Below are positions 32,930-45,546 of a stretch of DNA of 64,000 nt, piece by piece (position 1 is the first letter of the stretch; each line of letters opens with the position of its first letter). The position numbers and the translations under genes are program-made. The notes below the pieces were generated by a model. The model saw only the letters and a list, made by a program, of their open reading frames with translations. It ran no database searches and was not told where the DNA came from. Origin of the DNA: Carex sylvatica (Eukaryota; Streptophyta; Magnoliopsida; Poales; Cyperaceae); the NCBI GenBank assembly GCA_964058845.1, contig CAXKVR010000064.1, forward strand, positions 1 to 64,000, written 5' to 3'.

Positions 32930-34263
32930 ATATAAGCTAGTATTTCTAGTTAGTTTGACATCTGGCTCTGGGTGCCTTCTATTGGAAGGTCTGGTGGCAT
33001 CTTATAGTGTAGATAGTAACAAAATTCAGGTTTCTCAACATTCCTTACATGGGTTTTGTTTGAATGTTCTCTTAGAGTGTAAAATTGATAACAAAGTTTG
33101 GCAACTCACAATAATTTATGGTCAAGTTTTACGTAGACACAAACAAGCTTTCTGATAGGAACTTACACACATTAGTGAAACCTCCCAACCACTTTGGATG
33201 TTATGTGGTGATTTCAACTCAATTAGGACATGTCAAGAAAAATCTGGGTCTAATTTTGACTTAGGAATTAGTAGAGTTTTCAATGATTTTGTCCAAGATT
33301 ACATCTTAATAGAACACACATTGACCACTAGAAAATTCACTTGGACAAATGTGAGGCAATTTGCACTTTTAGAAAGAATCTTCACTTCTTTTGAATGGGA
33401 TCATACTTACCCTGATAGTTTTGTCTCAAATCTTAGTAGCCATCTTTCTGATCATTGTTCTTTAATTTTACAAACACATGGCATCCCTCATTCTCTTTCA
33501 AAAAACTTTAAGTTTGATCCTCTCTGGCTAGAACAAGAGGATTTCCTCAAGTTGTTACCTAAATGGTGGCAGGAATGCCCTCTCCAATTACTAAATATTG
33601 CACATTTTTGGAACTGTAAACTTAAACATGTTAGAAAAAGAATTAGGGGTTGGGCAAAAAAAGTTTATGTTGCCAGAAAGAAAGACAAACAACATCTCCT
33701 CACCCTTTTACATAACTTAGAATTAATTAGAGAATCTAGAGAATTCACACCATTAGAAGAGGAACATTGGTTGTCATACACTGCACAATTAGAAGACCTT
33801 TACCATCAAGAGAAGGAAACTTGGAAAATTAAATCCAAACAGAAGTGGTTAGAAGCTGGGGATGCCAATACTAAATTCTTCCACACAGTTGTTACACATA
33901 GATCTAAAAAACATAGAATTAACTCTTTAGAAATTGAGGGAACTCTGACATCTGATCCCCTTGTCATTCAACAACATGTGGTATATTTCTATAAGGACTT
34001 GTTAGGTACTCAAAGGCTAAAGTTTGGTCACTTAGAGAAAAAATTTTGGGATGATTTTGATAAACTTACTCCTTAGGAACAGTGGATCTTAGAAAGACCT
34101 TTCACTGAAACTGAACTCAAACATGCTCTCTTTGCTTCTGAACCTAATTGGGCCCTGGTCCTTATGAATTTATTTTCAAATTCTATCAATTCTTGTGGGA
34201 GGTAGTTAAGTCAGACCTCATGATCCTAGCACACAACTTTTTCAAAAATACCTTGAACCTACA
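32930..34263 (+). pseudogene. L1-type LINE fragment (endonuclease end and RT start)
   Basis: Open pieces 32955-33155 and 33198-34076 match the ORF2 of plant L1 elements. The end of the endonuclease is seen (LEGLVASYS, LTIIYGQ, CGDFNSI at 33203, FTWTN, SDHCSLIL). The linker has WLEAGDANTKFFH (33849-33887), and the RT start continues after a TAG (34074) as LERPFTETEL and FKFYQFLWE. It is truncated at the 5' end, and the RT core and poly-A tail are missing. The solo LTR at 34264 is inserted in it. Confidence 0.85.
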
Positions 34264-35817
34264 TGATAAGCCAAATTTATATCTATTATTGGATAGAGTT
34301 CTACTTCATAAATTGCACCAAATTCCTTGTTTTTAGCTTAATTATAGTACAAGTATACCCAAGAAATATGTTACTGCTTTCAAGTTGTTTTAATTACAGA
34401 AAAACAAGCACAAAGAGCCCAAACAGAGGAAAATCACGGCCAAGCCCACGGCCAGCCAGGCCGTATTTCCAGCCGTGAAGAAAACAGCCCAATCAGAGGA
34501 AAATCACGGCCAAGCCCACGGCTAGCCAGGCCGTATTCCTGGCCGTGTAAAATGGGCTGGAAAGTTATTTTTGGAAGGTGTATAACTGGCAAGTTAGTGG
34601 ACGCCAAAAATAGATCCCCTGAGTCACCAGGAGCGTAGGATAATCATAGTTATAACTGATTGCCAAGTTAATGGATGCCAAATATAGATCCTATGTCTAA
34701 TCTGATGCATATGGAGGTTATATAAAGACACCCAATCGATCTCCGATCTCATATCTCATATATCATCTCTCTCCACATACACATCCAGATAGCAATCCAT
34801 AAAAGGAGAAGAAGGGCTAAGCAACAAGAAGGCAGAAATTCTGAAGACTAGGGTTTACTCTTTTCTTTCATTTTTCTGAATCTGTTTACTTAGGTTTTAT
34901 TTCAATCATGCTTGTTAACTCAGCCATGAGAGAGTAGATTCCTCTCTAGGGGCTGAGGTTGTACTTGAACTTAGTTTAATGAAGTAGTTTATTTGGTTAT
35001 TCCTCTTGATTATGATTGTTGTTGAGATTGTTTATTTCTGTTATTTTAATTAGTTCTAGTAATTGCATAATCTGTGTATTTGATTGGAAACGTCCCTTTT
35101 AGGTCTTATGACTTAAATTTGCTAGGATCAAGAATTGAGAATACCTTACTATGTGCTAGAATTTAACTTAGGGTTTAGAATTGAACATACCATTCTCTTC
35201 TCAAATCTAGAACCACAGAAATAAAGGGTTAGGATAAGGTGATGTACTTAATTGAGAAACCCTAAAACCTAACTTGGGCACCTAAAGTAGATTAATTGCT
35301 GGTTAATTGAAAGGTTTTATGTATTTGTTAAATATCCCAATTAGGTTGTGACAGCCCTAAATTAGAGGAACGTTAGCTCATAGAACCAAAACAATTGTAT
35401 CAACATCTAGTCAAAATAGGCTAACTTACATCGTAGGTCAGAAACCCAATCTAAGCAACATGAATTCAGAAACAAAATAACTACATAATTAACTAAGGAA
35501 TAGTGAAACCAATAGCCCCTAGACTTCCCTAATATTGAATTACATCTGAATTTCACTTGCTTTTGTTACGAATCTTAGATTTTCTTAAAAAACGAAATTA
35601 CATCAAACCCCCCTTTTTACTTTTATTGTTCAATGTTAAAAGTAGTTTACTTTAGTAAAAATTAGTATTTCCTACTTCCCTTTGGATCGATACCTAAATA
35701 CTGCAAACGATAGGTTGTGCGCTTGCAACTGCCTATTGATTGTATATTGTGGTTTATAAATTTTAAAAGATAACGTGTATAAACTATAGAGACTATCTAT
35801 ACCAAATTACGCGAACA
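34264..35817. mobile_element. Solo LTR C (Athila/Tat-type) with 5-bp TSD
   Basis: The 1,554-bp sequence starts TGATAAGCC, ends GCGAACA and is flanked by a perfect duplication CTACA (34259-34263 and 35818-35822). It contains a 70-bp direct duplication (34421-34560) built of CACGGCC / GGCCGTG words, a TATA box (TATATAAAG, 34729-34737), a CT-rich putative start and GATCGATACC near the end. No internal region remains. It sits at or near the boundary between the LINE fragment and the RIP remnant. Confidence 0.88.
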
Positions 35818-35822
35818 CTACA

Positions 35823-36460
35823 CAAGATCAATAAATGCGTGAGATAGTGTTTGCCAATTGTGAGCTAAATCCATATAAGGTTTGCCAACAATAAGTACTG
35901 TTGCTTGGTAATATCAATGCTACATGTTTCTATCTAATTTTTCTGTAAAATTATACATATTATTTCTTTTTAAATTGTTATGTAATTTATTTTTTAGTCC
36001 TGTTATGTTCACTATTATTAATTATTATTTAATTGTGTGCATTTAGATAAAAATCGGCTAACAATTAGTGAAGAACTGGCTTGACCTAATAATGCATTTT
36101 TTTTTCAACTTGGAAATTAATTAATTATGTGTTCTTCTTGATTTTTTATTTATTTCTCTAGTCTAGCACCGATAGTTTTATCCCTCTACTCTCAGGGGCG
36201 GATTCAGAATTTTTGTCGGGGGGAGAGGGGCAAAAAAATATCGAATCGGATTTAAATCTATTAACTAATTGGATACTCGATAAAAAAATAATATTTTGAC
36301 TTATATTTTCCAATTCTCTAACTTATAACTTCTGATGCTTTAACTTATATATTCACCAATTTTTGAATAACTTAAATCAAAATAAATCATATAAATTAGT
36401 TTAATTAAATGCATCATTCTTAATTAGTACATTTGTTATATAATATAATCATATTTACTC
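35823..36460 (-). pseudogene. Second RIP-domain remnant with its flank
   Basis: The stretch from ATAAATGCGTGAGATAGTGT (about 35831) matches 18481 onward nearly base for base, so it is another copy of the RIP-domain end plus its upstream flank. Only about 30 RIP codons remain (minus strand, ending in the LAYNW-like region, now with substitutions), so it codes for nothing. An insertion near 36190-36260 contains a GGGGCGGATTCAGAATTTTT-type stretch common in plant repeats. Similarity ends near 36460. Confidence 0.75.
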
Positions 36461-36549
36461 CTGTTATGTAAATTTCATCAGAGTTGGCTCTGAAATTTAT
36501 ATTGTTACTATAATAAAAAAAATAAACCAAAACACCGTTTGATCATAAT

Positions 36550-36745
36550 TCTGAAAAATACCCGGGCAGGCGGGGTTGGCACGGGCACGGGTAGGTCAGG
36601 TAGGGTAGCACAAGTTGAGTTTTGAAAACCCTTACTCGGCCCAGCTCAACTCCCCGGGTAGCACGGGTCCGGGAGTTGTACAATCCGGGTCTGCGGGTTG
36701 GTTCGGCCGGGTACGGATCAAGTCCGGTCCGGTCCGGTTCGGTTT
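36550..36745. repeat. GC-rich direct repeats, hAT-like subterminal sequence
   Basis: Repeated CACGGGTAGG, GGGTAGCACGGGT and GGTCCGGTCCGG words in otherwise AT-rich DNA. Similar words flank the hAT transposon (39280-39403 and 44372-44640). These may be the two ends of an older element into which later ones inserted, but no TIR or TSD pair was established. Confidence 0.4.
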
Positions 36746-36863
36746 TTTTTATTTTCTTTTTCTTTTTAAACCAATAAAATATAAATCAAAATTTATTTAA
36801 ACTAAAATTCATTTGACATGGTTGCATATTTGAACTCAATATTTTTTTTATAATAAAATATAA

Positions 36864-38369
36864 AGAAAATTTCTAGTGTACCCATCAAAATTTTTAAAAT
36901 AGTCAATTTCTCCATCAAAACTTCTTAATATCCAATATACTCGTAGAAATTTAACTTTATTTATTTTATCCCCTTTTATTCATTAAATATATTATTTACT
37001 TATTTTAAATATTAAATTGAACTATATCCCTTCGTCAGATTCATTCCAACTAATTTGCATCTTAGCTCTAAATTTCAATTTTGCAGCAGCAATCGAACTT
37101 AGAAAGCTTTTTTAAGAAAATAGTAACATGCACTATTTTCATATAGGGCCAATTTCATGTATATCCCTCAAAAAAAATTAATATTACATATTTATCCCTC
37201 CAAAATCAATAATTACATATTTATCCTTCAAAATCATACAAACTCACATATTTATCCAATCTCACTCTATAACATATAAAATATCTCCAAAACTTATGCT
37301 CTTCGTTTTTGTCTCTTTAGTCTGTCTAAGTTCTCTTCTCTCTAAGATGCCAAACCTTCTACCTCTCTCTCCAAACGAAAATGAAAAATTAAAGCAACGA
37401 GGGGCGGCATAAATATGTGAAAGGAGAGGCAACTAGGGAAAGCGAAGAGAAATCTGTGATTTGGCGCGTTTGCAGAGAGAGGCGGGGGATGTTTAGCGCG
37501 TTACAGAGAAGAGAACTCAGACAGACTAAAGAGATCGAATGGCATAATGGTCAATATATTATTAATTAATATTGTAAAATAAATTTTAAAGTTTTAAAAA
37601 TATTATTTAATTATTTTTCGAGATATTTGATATGTTATAGAGTTAGAATGGACAAATATGCGAGTTTGTAAAATTTCCAAGGATAAATATATAATTACTA
37701 ATTTTTGAGGGATAAATACGTAATATTAGAACTTTTGAGGAATATATACGAAATTCCCCCTTTCATATAAACCACGGTTGCCTCCATTAATTTCTCCTTA
37801 TTGCTTCTGATTGGTACCAACACATGACAGTTAGTACCAATCACAGCTCAAGAGTAATTATTTTCTCCTCTTGTTTAATTTCAAAAACTTTAGTCTTGTT
37901 TATTTGGTATTTCTCTTTGGATCTGGTACATAAACTCTTTAGGTGGTTCTTCAAAGATGAAATCTTGAATTCAAGAAAGTTTGCTCTGTTGGTCCGTCCG
38001 CATTGAGGGAAAGCTACCTGCTCCCTATTGCATAAAGCTAGGATCCATATTGCTCATCATTTTGCTTGCTTGGTTGTCCGTAGTTTTTCCCTGCAGGTTT
38101 CGCACGTCCTATTTTTTTTGTTCTTCATCTGATGTTCATCAGCTAATAATGGTGTTCTCCATCTCAACTTTTATGAGATATCTCCATTTGAAAGGGAGAG
38201 GATATAGTTGTCAATTTAATATTTAAAATAAGTAAATAACTTATTTAATGAATAGAAGGAAATAGGAGAAAGGATATTAAATTTTTATAGGTATATTAGA
38301 TATTAAGATGTTTTGATTAAGAAATTGGCTATTTCAAAAGTTTTGATGGATATACTAGAAATTTTTCCT
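36864..38369. mobile_element. Mutator-like TIR element (outer)
   Basis: The 1,506-bp element has TIRs of about 170 bp. The left arm 36864-37030 (AGAAAATTTCTAGTGTACCC) pairs with the right arm at about 38200-38369. It is flanked by AAAATATAA at 36855-36863 and 38370-38378 (9 bp). A smaller element is nested at 37146-37760. The remaining interior (37770-38200) has no recognisable transposase. Confidence 0.8.
37146..37760. mobile_element. Mutator-like MITE nested in the larger one
   Basis: The 615-bp element starts GGGCCAATTTCATGTATAT and ends with an imperfect complement GAAATTCCCCC. TIRs are about 200 bp, and a perfect 9-bp duplication TTTCATATA flanks it (37137-37145 and 37761-37769). The centre (37310-37520) contains a second inverted pair around AGTCTGTCTAAGTTCTCTTC. 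Non-coding. Confidence 0.85.
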
Positions 38370-39395
38370 AAAATATAAATCAAAATTTATGACCTAGAAT
38401 TTGCAACAAAAATAAGAAAACTGACTTTATAAAACAGGTGGTCGTTTGTTTTTTACATTTTAGTAACACATCTTTAGATATGACAGGTTCTACCATGGTC
38501 CATGAAGCTCAAATTATTGATGTGAGGAAATAATTTAACAATATAGGTTTCAAGGAATTAATATTTAAGCATCTTTGACTCTAATATCTTGATAAATAAA
38601 TAGTTGTTATACATAATCTAATTTTTTTATTCTTCAAGCACATCCCCTTGTGTTGATTGGAGTCAGAATTCCAATATCATATTTTTATTCATCCAAAACT
38701 ACGTGCATATATAATCTCCAACAATCAATTATTGATGTACTAATATAAAATTTAAATCATCCGGCTTAATTGGTTTTCATATGAAATTCAAAATTTTACA
38801 AACAAGTCAGGAAAAAGTTCATGAATCATAAAAATTCTTCAAAAATGCCTTTTAGCAATCATAAGCTCTATCTGCAATTCAAACACAGTCAAATATGTTG
38901 AACTGTTCGAGTCAAATATATAAGGTGGATAAGCACAAAAAATCAAATAAGGACGACCCAAATTATATGACTTATAATTATTGCTTAATAATCTAATTAA
39001 ATCCTTCCAAATAATGGTGATTTAAAAATATTATTCATCGTTAATTAATATAATCTTATCAAATATCAATACTTTCTTTATTTTTCAAGTACAAACTAGA
39101 CACGCACCCAATAAATTCAATTTTCAATTTATAAAATTTGAATACAGTTAACAAAAAAATATCAATAAGAATGAACAAACGTTTGTTTGGGGGTGTATCT
39201 AAGGAGTTTGTTTTTGGGAAATAAAATTTGAATTTTAAAAATAATTTTTTAAAAAAAAAAAAAATTGAATTTCCTAGTATGGGTATGGGTAGACGAGTAT
39301 AGGTAGGAGGGCGGGTACGGGTTTGGGAAAAAATAAATTTGAATTTAAAAAAAACGTTTTTAAAATTTTTTTTTTTTAATTTCCAGGTACGGGTA
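38370..39395. other. AT-rich spacer, no gene seen
   Basis: No coding potential recognised. The last 120 bp carry GGGTACGGG / GGGTAGG words like those at 36550, which continue on the far side of the hAT transposon. Confidence 0.4.
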
Positions 39396-39403
39396 GGCGG
39401 TAG

Positions 39404-42400
39404 CAATGTTATCAGAACCGGACCGGACATCGAACCACTAAAGCTTCGGTTCAATGGTTTACTGGTTGGACCGGTGGTTCAACCGATTTAATTACTGGTT
39501 TTTTTAAATATACATAACTTATTATCTGAGTGCCAAACTGATTACATATTTTTACTGTTTTACATCTTCTAACAAGGAATAATGAGAACATATATGGTTA
39601 AATAAAACATGCAATTCTAATAAGCTCTAACAAAAAAAAAACATGTCAAAAAAAAGAAAATAGAAACCCAACAACATAATAGAAGTTCAATATTCTGATT
39701 ATCTGACATAGCTGACAGTTGACATATAATATGTCGCAAGTAGCCTCATAACACAAAATAAAAGTTTAATATTTCTAAGAAAATTAACTAACAACAAATT
39801 TAAAATGCTAAAATGCTAAAATCTGATCTGCATTGTAAATAGTTAAGTAAAATGCCACTCAGTAATTGAAGCACCCTGATACATATCATTGTTAAGATCT
39901 GCATGTCCTAGGTCCTCTCCTATGGTTTCTCTAGTCTCGACACTTTGAGTTCCTTGCTCTTGGACTCTTTCTGTGTTGTTTATGCACGGATCTTCAATCT
40001 CATCACCAGAATCAAATTCATCCAGATTCAAAATTTCATCTACAAAATGAGAAGTACAAGTAATAATGTAATAATGTAATAAGAATTTTAAAATAACTTA
40101 CATTGAAGTTCATAATTCAAACTGGGTCATGAAAATTTTACCATTGTTTTCATTAGTTTGTATCCTGAGTCCTGCTATTTGTTTGCGAAATTCCTCAATT
40201 TCATCAGCCGTCAACAATGGTGGATCATCCTCCAAAATCCACTTGCCATTATCAGCAAAATCTTCAAAGCTAATAGGATCATAATTTTTCCCACGAAATG
40301 ATATCCTACAATTCAATAACTTCTATTTAATTTCTTGTTTAAAAATTTAATTTAATTTCACTTGTAATATCTTTCATACCTTTGATGCAATCTCAAGTTG
40401 TATCGAACATATACAAGATCATTCAATCTTTGGTGCTCCATTCTGTTCCTTTTTTTTGAATGAATGAACTCAAACACACTCCAATTTCTCTCGCATCCAG
40501 ATGAACTACAAGTTTGACCCAACATGCGCACTGCTAACTTTTGTAAATTAGGTGTGCTGCTACCATATGTTATCCACCATTCATCTACAAAAATAATGAC
40601 ACGTGCAGTTTGTGAGTGAAACATGTATCGAATCACAAATGCAAACCTAGTCAAATAACTATAATATTACCGTCTTATATAGTCACAAGATACAACAAAT
40701 ATATTGAGCACAAATGCATCAGTGCATAATGAAATACTACATAAAAAATTTGTACATACACAAAAAATTTAAAAGGCAACAACAAAATTATAACTTCACT
40801 GGAACAACATACACACAAGCTAGTAAAATATGCATGAGGCAACTAATCTCTAACAAATAACATAATTTATTAATCCAAATACTAATAAATTATCTGGAGG
40901 CATCACTGAACGATTGCGAATGGCAGTACTCCTTCCAAAATCACCTTCAGCATTTCGAAACAACCTCAACTCACTTGTCAGATTGGTCTGCAATCCTAAT
41001 TTTCCATAAGCTAACCTTTCTATCACGTCATGCACGCCAGAGATGGTTGCTCGATGTTTCGAAATTTCAGTAATATCATACTGATAAGATGGATTAAACC
41101 AATATCCTGCTGCATGAAGGTTCTTGCTGAGTTGATTATCCCAACGTTTATCAATTATTTCTAGAAATGGTTGCGCCACCATTTTCTTCCTTTGGAACCT
41201 CCGGACAATTTCTTTCTTGGCAGCATGAATAGCACCATACAAGTAACCCATTGCAGGCCTCTCATCACCATCGACAATTCGAAGGACACGAACTAGCGGT
41301 TCTGTTATTTGGCAAATTGTTGCACAATTTTTCCAAAACCCTTGATCTAGAACATTTTCTTTGAATTTCTTACCCTTTTTATCTTTTGCATATGCTGATG
41401 TTGTCCACTCGCTAGATGTCACCATGGCATGCAATGCATCCTTTTGCGCAAAGATGCTTTGTAGAGCAATAAAATTAGTTGCAAAACGGGTTGGTGCTGG
41501 TCGGAGTATTTCTCTTCCTTTAATGAACTGTCTCATCAAATGCAAAGGATAGCAGTGATTGTAAATATACTTCGTTATACTTGATGCTTTATCAACTACT
41601 ACAACAACTTCAACCAATTTTCCCATATCTGAGAGCATCAAATTTATGCAATGGGCAGCATAAGGTGACCAATAAAGGGTAGGAAATTCTCGTTCGAGGA
41701 GTTTACCTACAAATAATGCAAAAATAACACTTCATAGATAGGCTTGGCAAATAATACTTTTAACACTTCAGTTAGATTCATGAATATTGTTCCCACTAAT
41801 TAAGTAAAAATTTAGGTACGAACTAGTATACCAATAGATGGCATTGTCAGGTCACACAGGTATCGGTTTAGCATTCACCGTTGACCAGAATTTATAAAAT
41901 AAATAAAATAATATACAAATAATTTACCTGCAGCGACATAATTGCTTGCATTATCAGTCACTATGTGCACTACATTTTCAGGACCAACAAATTGCACAAC
42001 GGCTTTTAATAGCTTGAACAACATTTCTGCAGTTTTGGATACTTCTGTTGCATCAATGGACTTCAAGAACACTGTTCCCTTCGGACATTGCACTAAAAAG
42101 TTTATCAATGTTCTTCTCCTTTGATCAGTCCAACCGTCAGCCATTATTGTACAACCAGTCTCCCTCCACACGCTACGGAAACCCTCAACAAATTTTTGCA
42201 CTTTTTCAATGTTTTTTTCAAGCAAATAACCACGAAGATCATGAAAATTCGGACCTCGATAGCCAGGCCCAAAACTAGCAATTGCATCCAACATAGGTTG
42301 ATAATACTTAGAGTTAGAAGCATTGAAAGGAATCCCGGCATCAACCATCCACTTAGAAACTCTTAAGTCAACCTTCTCTTTGACTTCTTTTGTTTGCAAA

Positions 42401-44371
42401 ACGCTTTTAAGAGATGGTTGAGCACCCGAAGTGGTACGAGGCATGAAGTACTCACCAACACCAAGTTTTGCTTTTCTTGTCACAACTTCTGACCTCTTTT
42501 GGCTAGCATTTAGTTGCCCTACGTTGAAAGCAATGCGTCTGTCCTTGGGTCTAGAACTAGAAGGGGCTGACGGATTGCCAATTTCTTCTTCGTCGTTAGT
42601 TAGATCTACATGAGGTTGTTCTTCATCAGAATTCATTTCTTCATCTACCTCATTGAATCTCCTTCTTTTGTTGGCAAACACTTCGATATTCTGTTGCATT
42701 TGAAAACGAACCTCTCCTGGTACCTTTTTGCATGGTTGAACATCCCCTTTTACACCGGCTAGATGCTTCTTAAAACGAGTAATACCACCGCCTTGAAATG
42801 TTTTCTCACAATGGAGACAAGCAATGGCTTTCATATTTTTATCTTTCACAACAACAATACGTTCAACACAATGTCCCCAAGCTGGATCGGTTTTGCCTCT
42901 TGTAGTAGTTTTCGGAGAAGAAGGTGCGACAGATCCATTTGCTTCAAGATTCGACATAGTCTTTGCAAAAAAAAAAAAAAACATGCACCATAATCTGAAT
43001 CAGTAACTGCTCCTTTTGCATAATTAATAAAACTTTTAACTTAAAATTGAAGAATACTAAATAAAAATTGTTTACTGGAGTTTAATCAGCAACGGCTCCT
43101 TTTGCACAATTAACTAACAACTAAGAAATATTATCTATTTCACAATTCAATTTTGAACGGGTCTGATGCATTAGTCTAATTGGTCAGGCTTGAACAATGA
43201 TGTACCAATATCAGCACGAACCTGGCCGGTATGAAAATCCCTGTAAATTCTTGAAACTTGAGCTTTTGAAGTTATGGATTTAATCAAGGGTACAAAGGGA
43301 TAAAACTATGAATTTTTCAGCTTTGGATGTGTTGGTTCATGTGCACAGTTTGGGAGATCTAAAAACAGCGAAATGCTGTCATTTTCAGAAATATAAGGGT
43401 ACCACTGCATATTTTGGCTGACAAGGTTGCTCCAGAGGTTAAACTTTGGTGGAAAGTTTGCTAAAGAGTAGTACTGGTACCGGCAAGTTAAAAGTGTTGG
43501 TACTGGTAAGAAGCTTTAATTTTTTCTTTCCCTTTCGCTTTTTTTTTTTCTATTCACTGTTGTGCTTTAAACATGTAGATCACCTTAAGAAAACTAATCC
43601 TAATATCTAATCCGAAACCTAAAGCAAACTATATATATACTAAATTGGTGGTAACATAATCTGAATCCTAAAACAATTTGAATTATATCAAATAACGTGG
43701 CAATTTAAGCTTGAATATAAAACATTAAAGAAGCAATATAGATCAAATTGTGTTGGCTGTTGTGCTTTAAGCATGTAGATCAAATTTATTGTCAAGTTCA
43801 CAAATCAATTTGGTATTAACTGGGTTAAGGTGGTACTGGAGCAAAATGCTCTTTGGTTTGAGCATTTCATGAAACATCTTACATGCATGAACAATTTAAT
43901 AAAATTAAACTAAAGTTGTCATAAAATTACTTACTGTTCTTGATCTCAGTAGCTCCTTTTGTGATTCGGATTCAATTGAAGTCTGAAAAATGATATTAAT
44001 CCACCACCGAATTAACAATAGAGAGGAGATCAAAGTAGAAGGGGATTTGAATGAGATTTCAGAAAAATAGCTTTCCATCTCTACCACAGAGAGAAGGCAA
44101 GAAATCAGAGGAGAATCGGGAAAAGATTTGAGACAGGACAAATTCAGTAGGCAAGAAATCGCACGAGAGAGATTTGAAGAAGAAATATGTTTTAAACCGG
44201 GGTTTTACGTCGGTTGAAATCAACGAGTTTTTAATGGAAACCGGGCGGTTTAATCACTTGTTGACGGTTCAATACATAAAGCGATCCAATTGATGAACCG
44301 AACCGGACAGGTGACCGGGTCCGGTTTTTTCCGGTTGAACCACCCGGTCCGGTCCGGTTCTGATAACACTG
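39404..44371. mobile_element. Complete hAT transposon with TIRs and 8-bp TSD
   Basis: The 4,968-bp element starts CAATGTTATCAGAACCGGAC and ends with the complement of CAGTGTTATCAGAACCGGAC. A perfect 8-bp duplication GGCGGTAG lies at 39396-39403 and 44372-44379. Both ends are rich in CCGGT/ACCGG words, as hAT subterminal regions are. It carries a five-exon transposase on the minus strand (39843-42957). The 1.2 kb between the transposase start and the right end is non-coding. It looks recent: TIRs are nearly identical and the transposase frame is open. Confidence 0.93.
39843..42957 (-). CDS. hAT transposase (BED finger, DUF659, hAT dimerisation), five exons
   Basis: Exons 5' to 3' on the minus strand: 41928-42957, 40894-41706, 40380-40584, 40142-40305 and 39843-40039. 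Their summed length is 2,409 nt, exactly 803 codons with the stop, which supports the model. Domains: BED zinc finger (ACLHCEKTF...RFKKHLAG, residues about 45-70), acidic linker, DUF659 (KYYQPMLDAI, CTIMADGWTD, HIVTDNASNY), the RNase H-like transposase core (PYAAHCINLML, RFATNFI), and the C-terminal hAT dimerisation domain (QTCSSSGCERNWS, KKRNRMEHQRLNDLV). It would cut and paste the flanking TIRs. One flaw: the donor after the second exon reads AT instead of GT (40893-40892). The start is taken at MSNLEANG; nine codons of T-run precede it in frame. Confidence 0.88.
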
Positions 44372-44379
44372 GGCGGTAG

Positions 44380-44760
44380 GCGAGTACGGAGTTCGGTCCA
44401 AACGGGTTTGGGCGAGGGGTTCGGTGGGTAGGCAGTCCGGTCCAGGCAAGTACAGATTTAGCACGATCCGAGTTATCACGAATTTTTTTTCTAAAAAACC
44501 GGTTCCAACCCATTTTAACTCCCATTCGGATTATCCGTATACCCTTTCCAAATCCGAGCACGGATTCGATCGGATACGGGTCACGAACGAACTGGTCTGG
44601 ATTCAACCCCTGGTGCCCATCGGATCTAGTTTGGTTCCGATGGGCAGATCTACCGTAAAATATCATTTCTCATCCAAGTTCTGATTAAAGGGTCTGATGA
44701 AATAACGGATTAACGGAGCTTCCCAAAACAAATTTAGTTCACTAAAAGATTTAAACCCGA
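44380..44760. other. GC-rich repeat remnant right of the hAT element
   Basis: Words such as GGGTTTGGGCGAGGGG and CGGATACGGGTCACGAACG continue the 39280-39403 sequence across the hAT insertion. No convincing coding region; short frames on both strands are repeat-driven. Confidence 0.4.
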
Positions 44761-45461
44761 TTGAGAGATGAAATCCACACCGCATCGCATGCTTCCTCTC
44801 GCTCTCTCGCTGCGTCGCCTTCTCTCTTGCGTGCACAACTTTGCCGACTTTCTCTCTCGCGCACGCAACCCCCTCGGATCTCTGTCTCTCTCCCGCACAA
44901 CTCCGCGTCACCTTTCTCTTCCGCACGGCGAGATTCGAAGTCTGGTTATAAGGTATATGCCTCGCAACCTAGAAATCGATCTGTTGCTTATGCTTATCTC
45001 GTCTTTCTCTCTTAATTTTATCATATTTCTGTTTTTTTTTTTTAAATCTTAAGCTGCAGTACGTGGTGTGAAAAACAAACAAGTCACTGGTATGTGAGGA
45101 TGTACAGGGGGCGCCACTGGTAAATTAGTATCAGTTTTGAGAGCTATTTATTTATAAAATTATCCATATATATAGTGGCTATTTACAGTGATTTTGTTAA
45201 ATTAGCAATCTATATAGTGGCTTATAGTAAAAGATAAGTTTGACATAATTAATTAGATTTTTTCTGATTTTGTTCTTGCATTTATGTAATTGTTGATAAT
45301 TAGTATAATTGTATAGATAATTACTAGAATATACTTCAAAAAAGAAATGTGTATGATTTGCAAAACATGATTCTCTATTCAGTGCTATCTTAACTCAAGT
45401 AACATTTGTAAGACTTCACAATGAGCCTTGATTCTTTTGACATGCTTTGTTATTTTTTCAG

Positions 45462-45546
45462 TTTGAAATTTCAGCTCTTAAATTTTTTATCTGGTGAAGA
45501 TACAGGATATTGTTCTACAATTAATAATTCGACAGATTTATTTAAG
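45462..45546 (+). other. Possible exon of an unidentified gene
   Basis: 85 bp bounded by TTTTTTCAG/TTTG and TTTAAG/GTAACC with one open frame of 28 codons (FLSGEDTGYCSTINN). It is not recognised as any family. A CT-rich stretch with a donor-like TATAAG/GTATATG upstream (44760-44950) could be a first exon, and a similar exon-like stretch lies at 58688-58771. The link between them is a guess. Confidence 0.3.

Noticed and set aside
44768..45052. CT-rich 94-codon frame as a gene start
   Set aside because: Low-complexity Ser/Leu/Arg composition with no domain; at most a 5' UTR.
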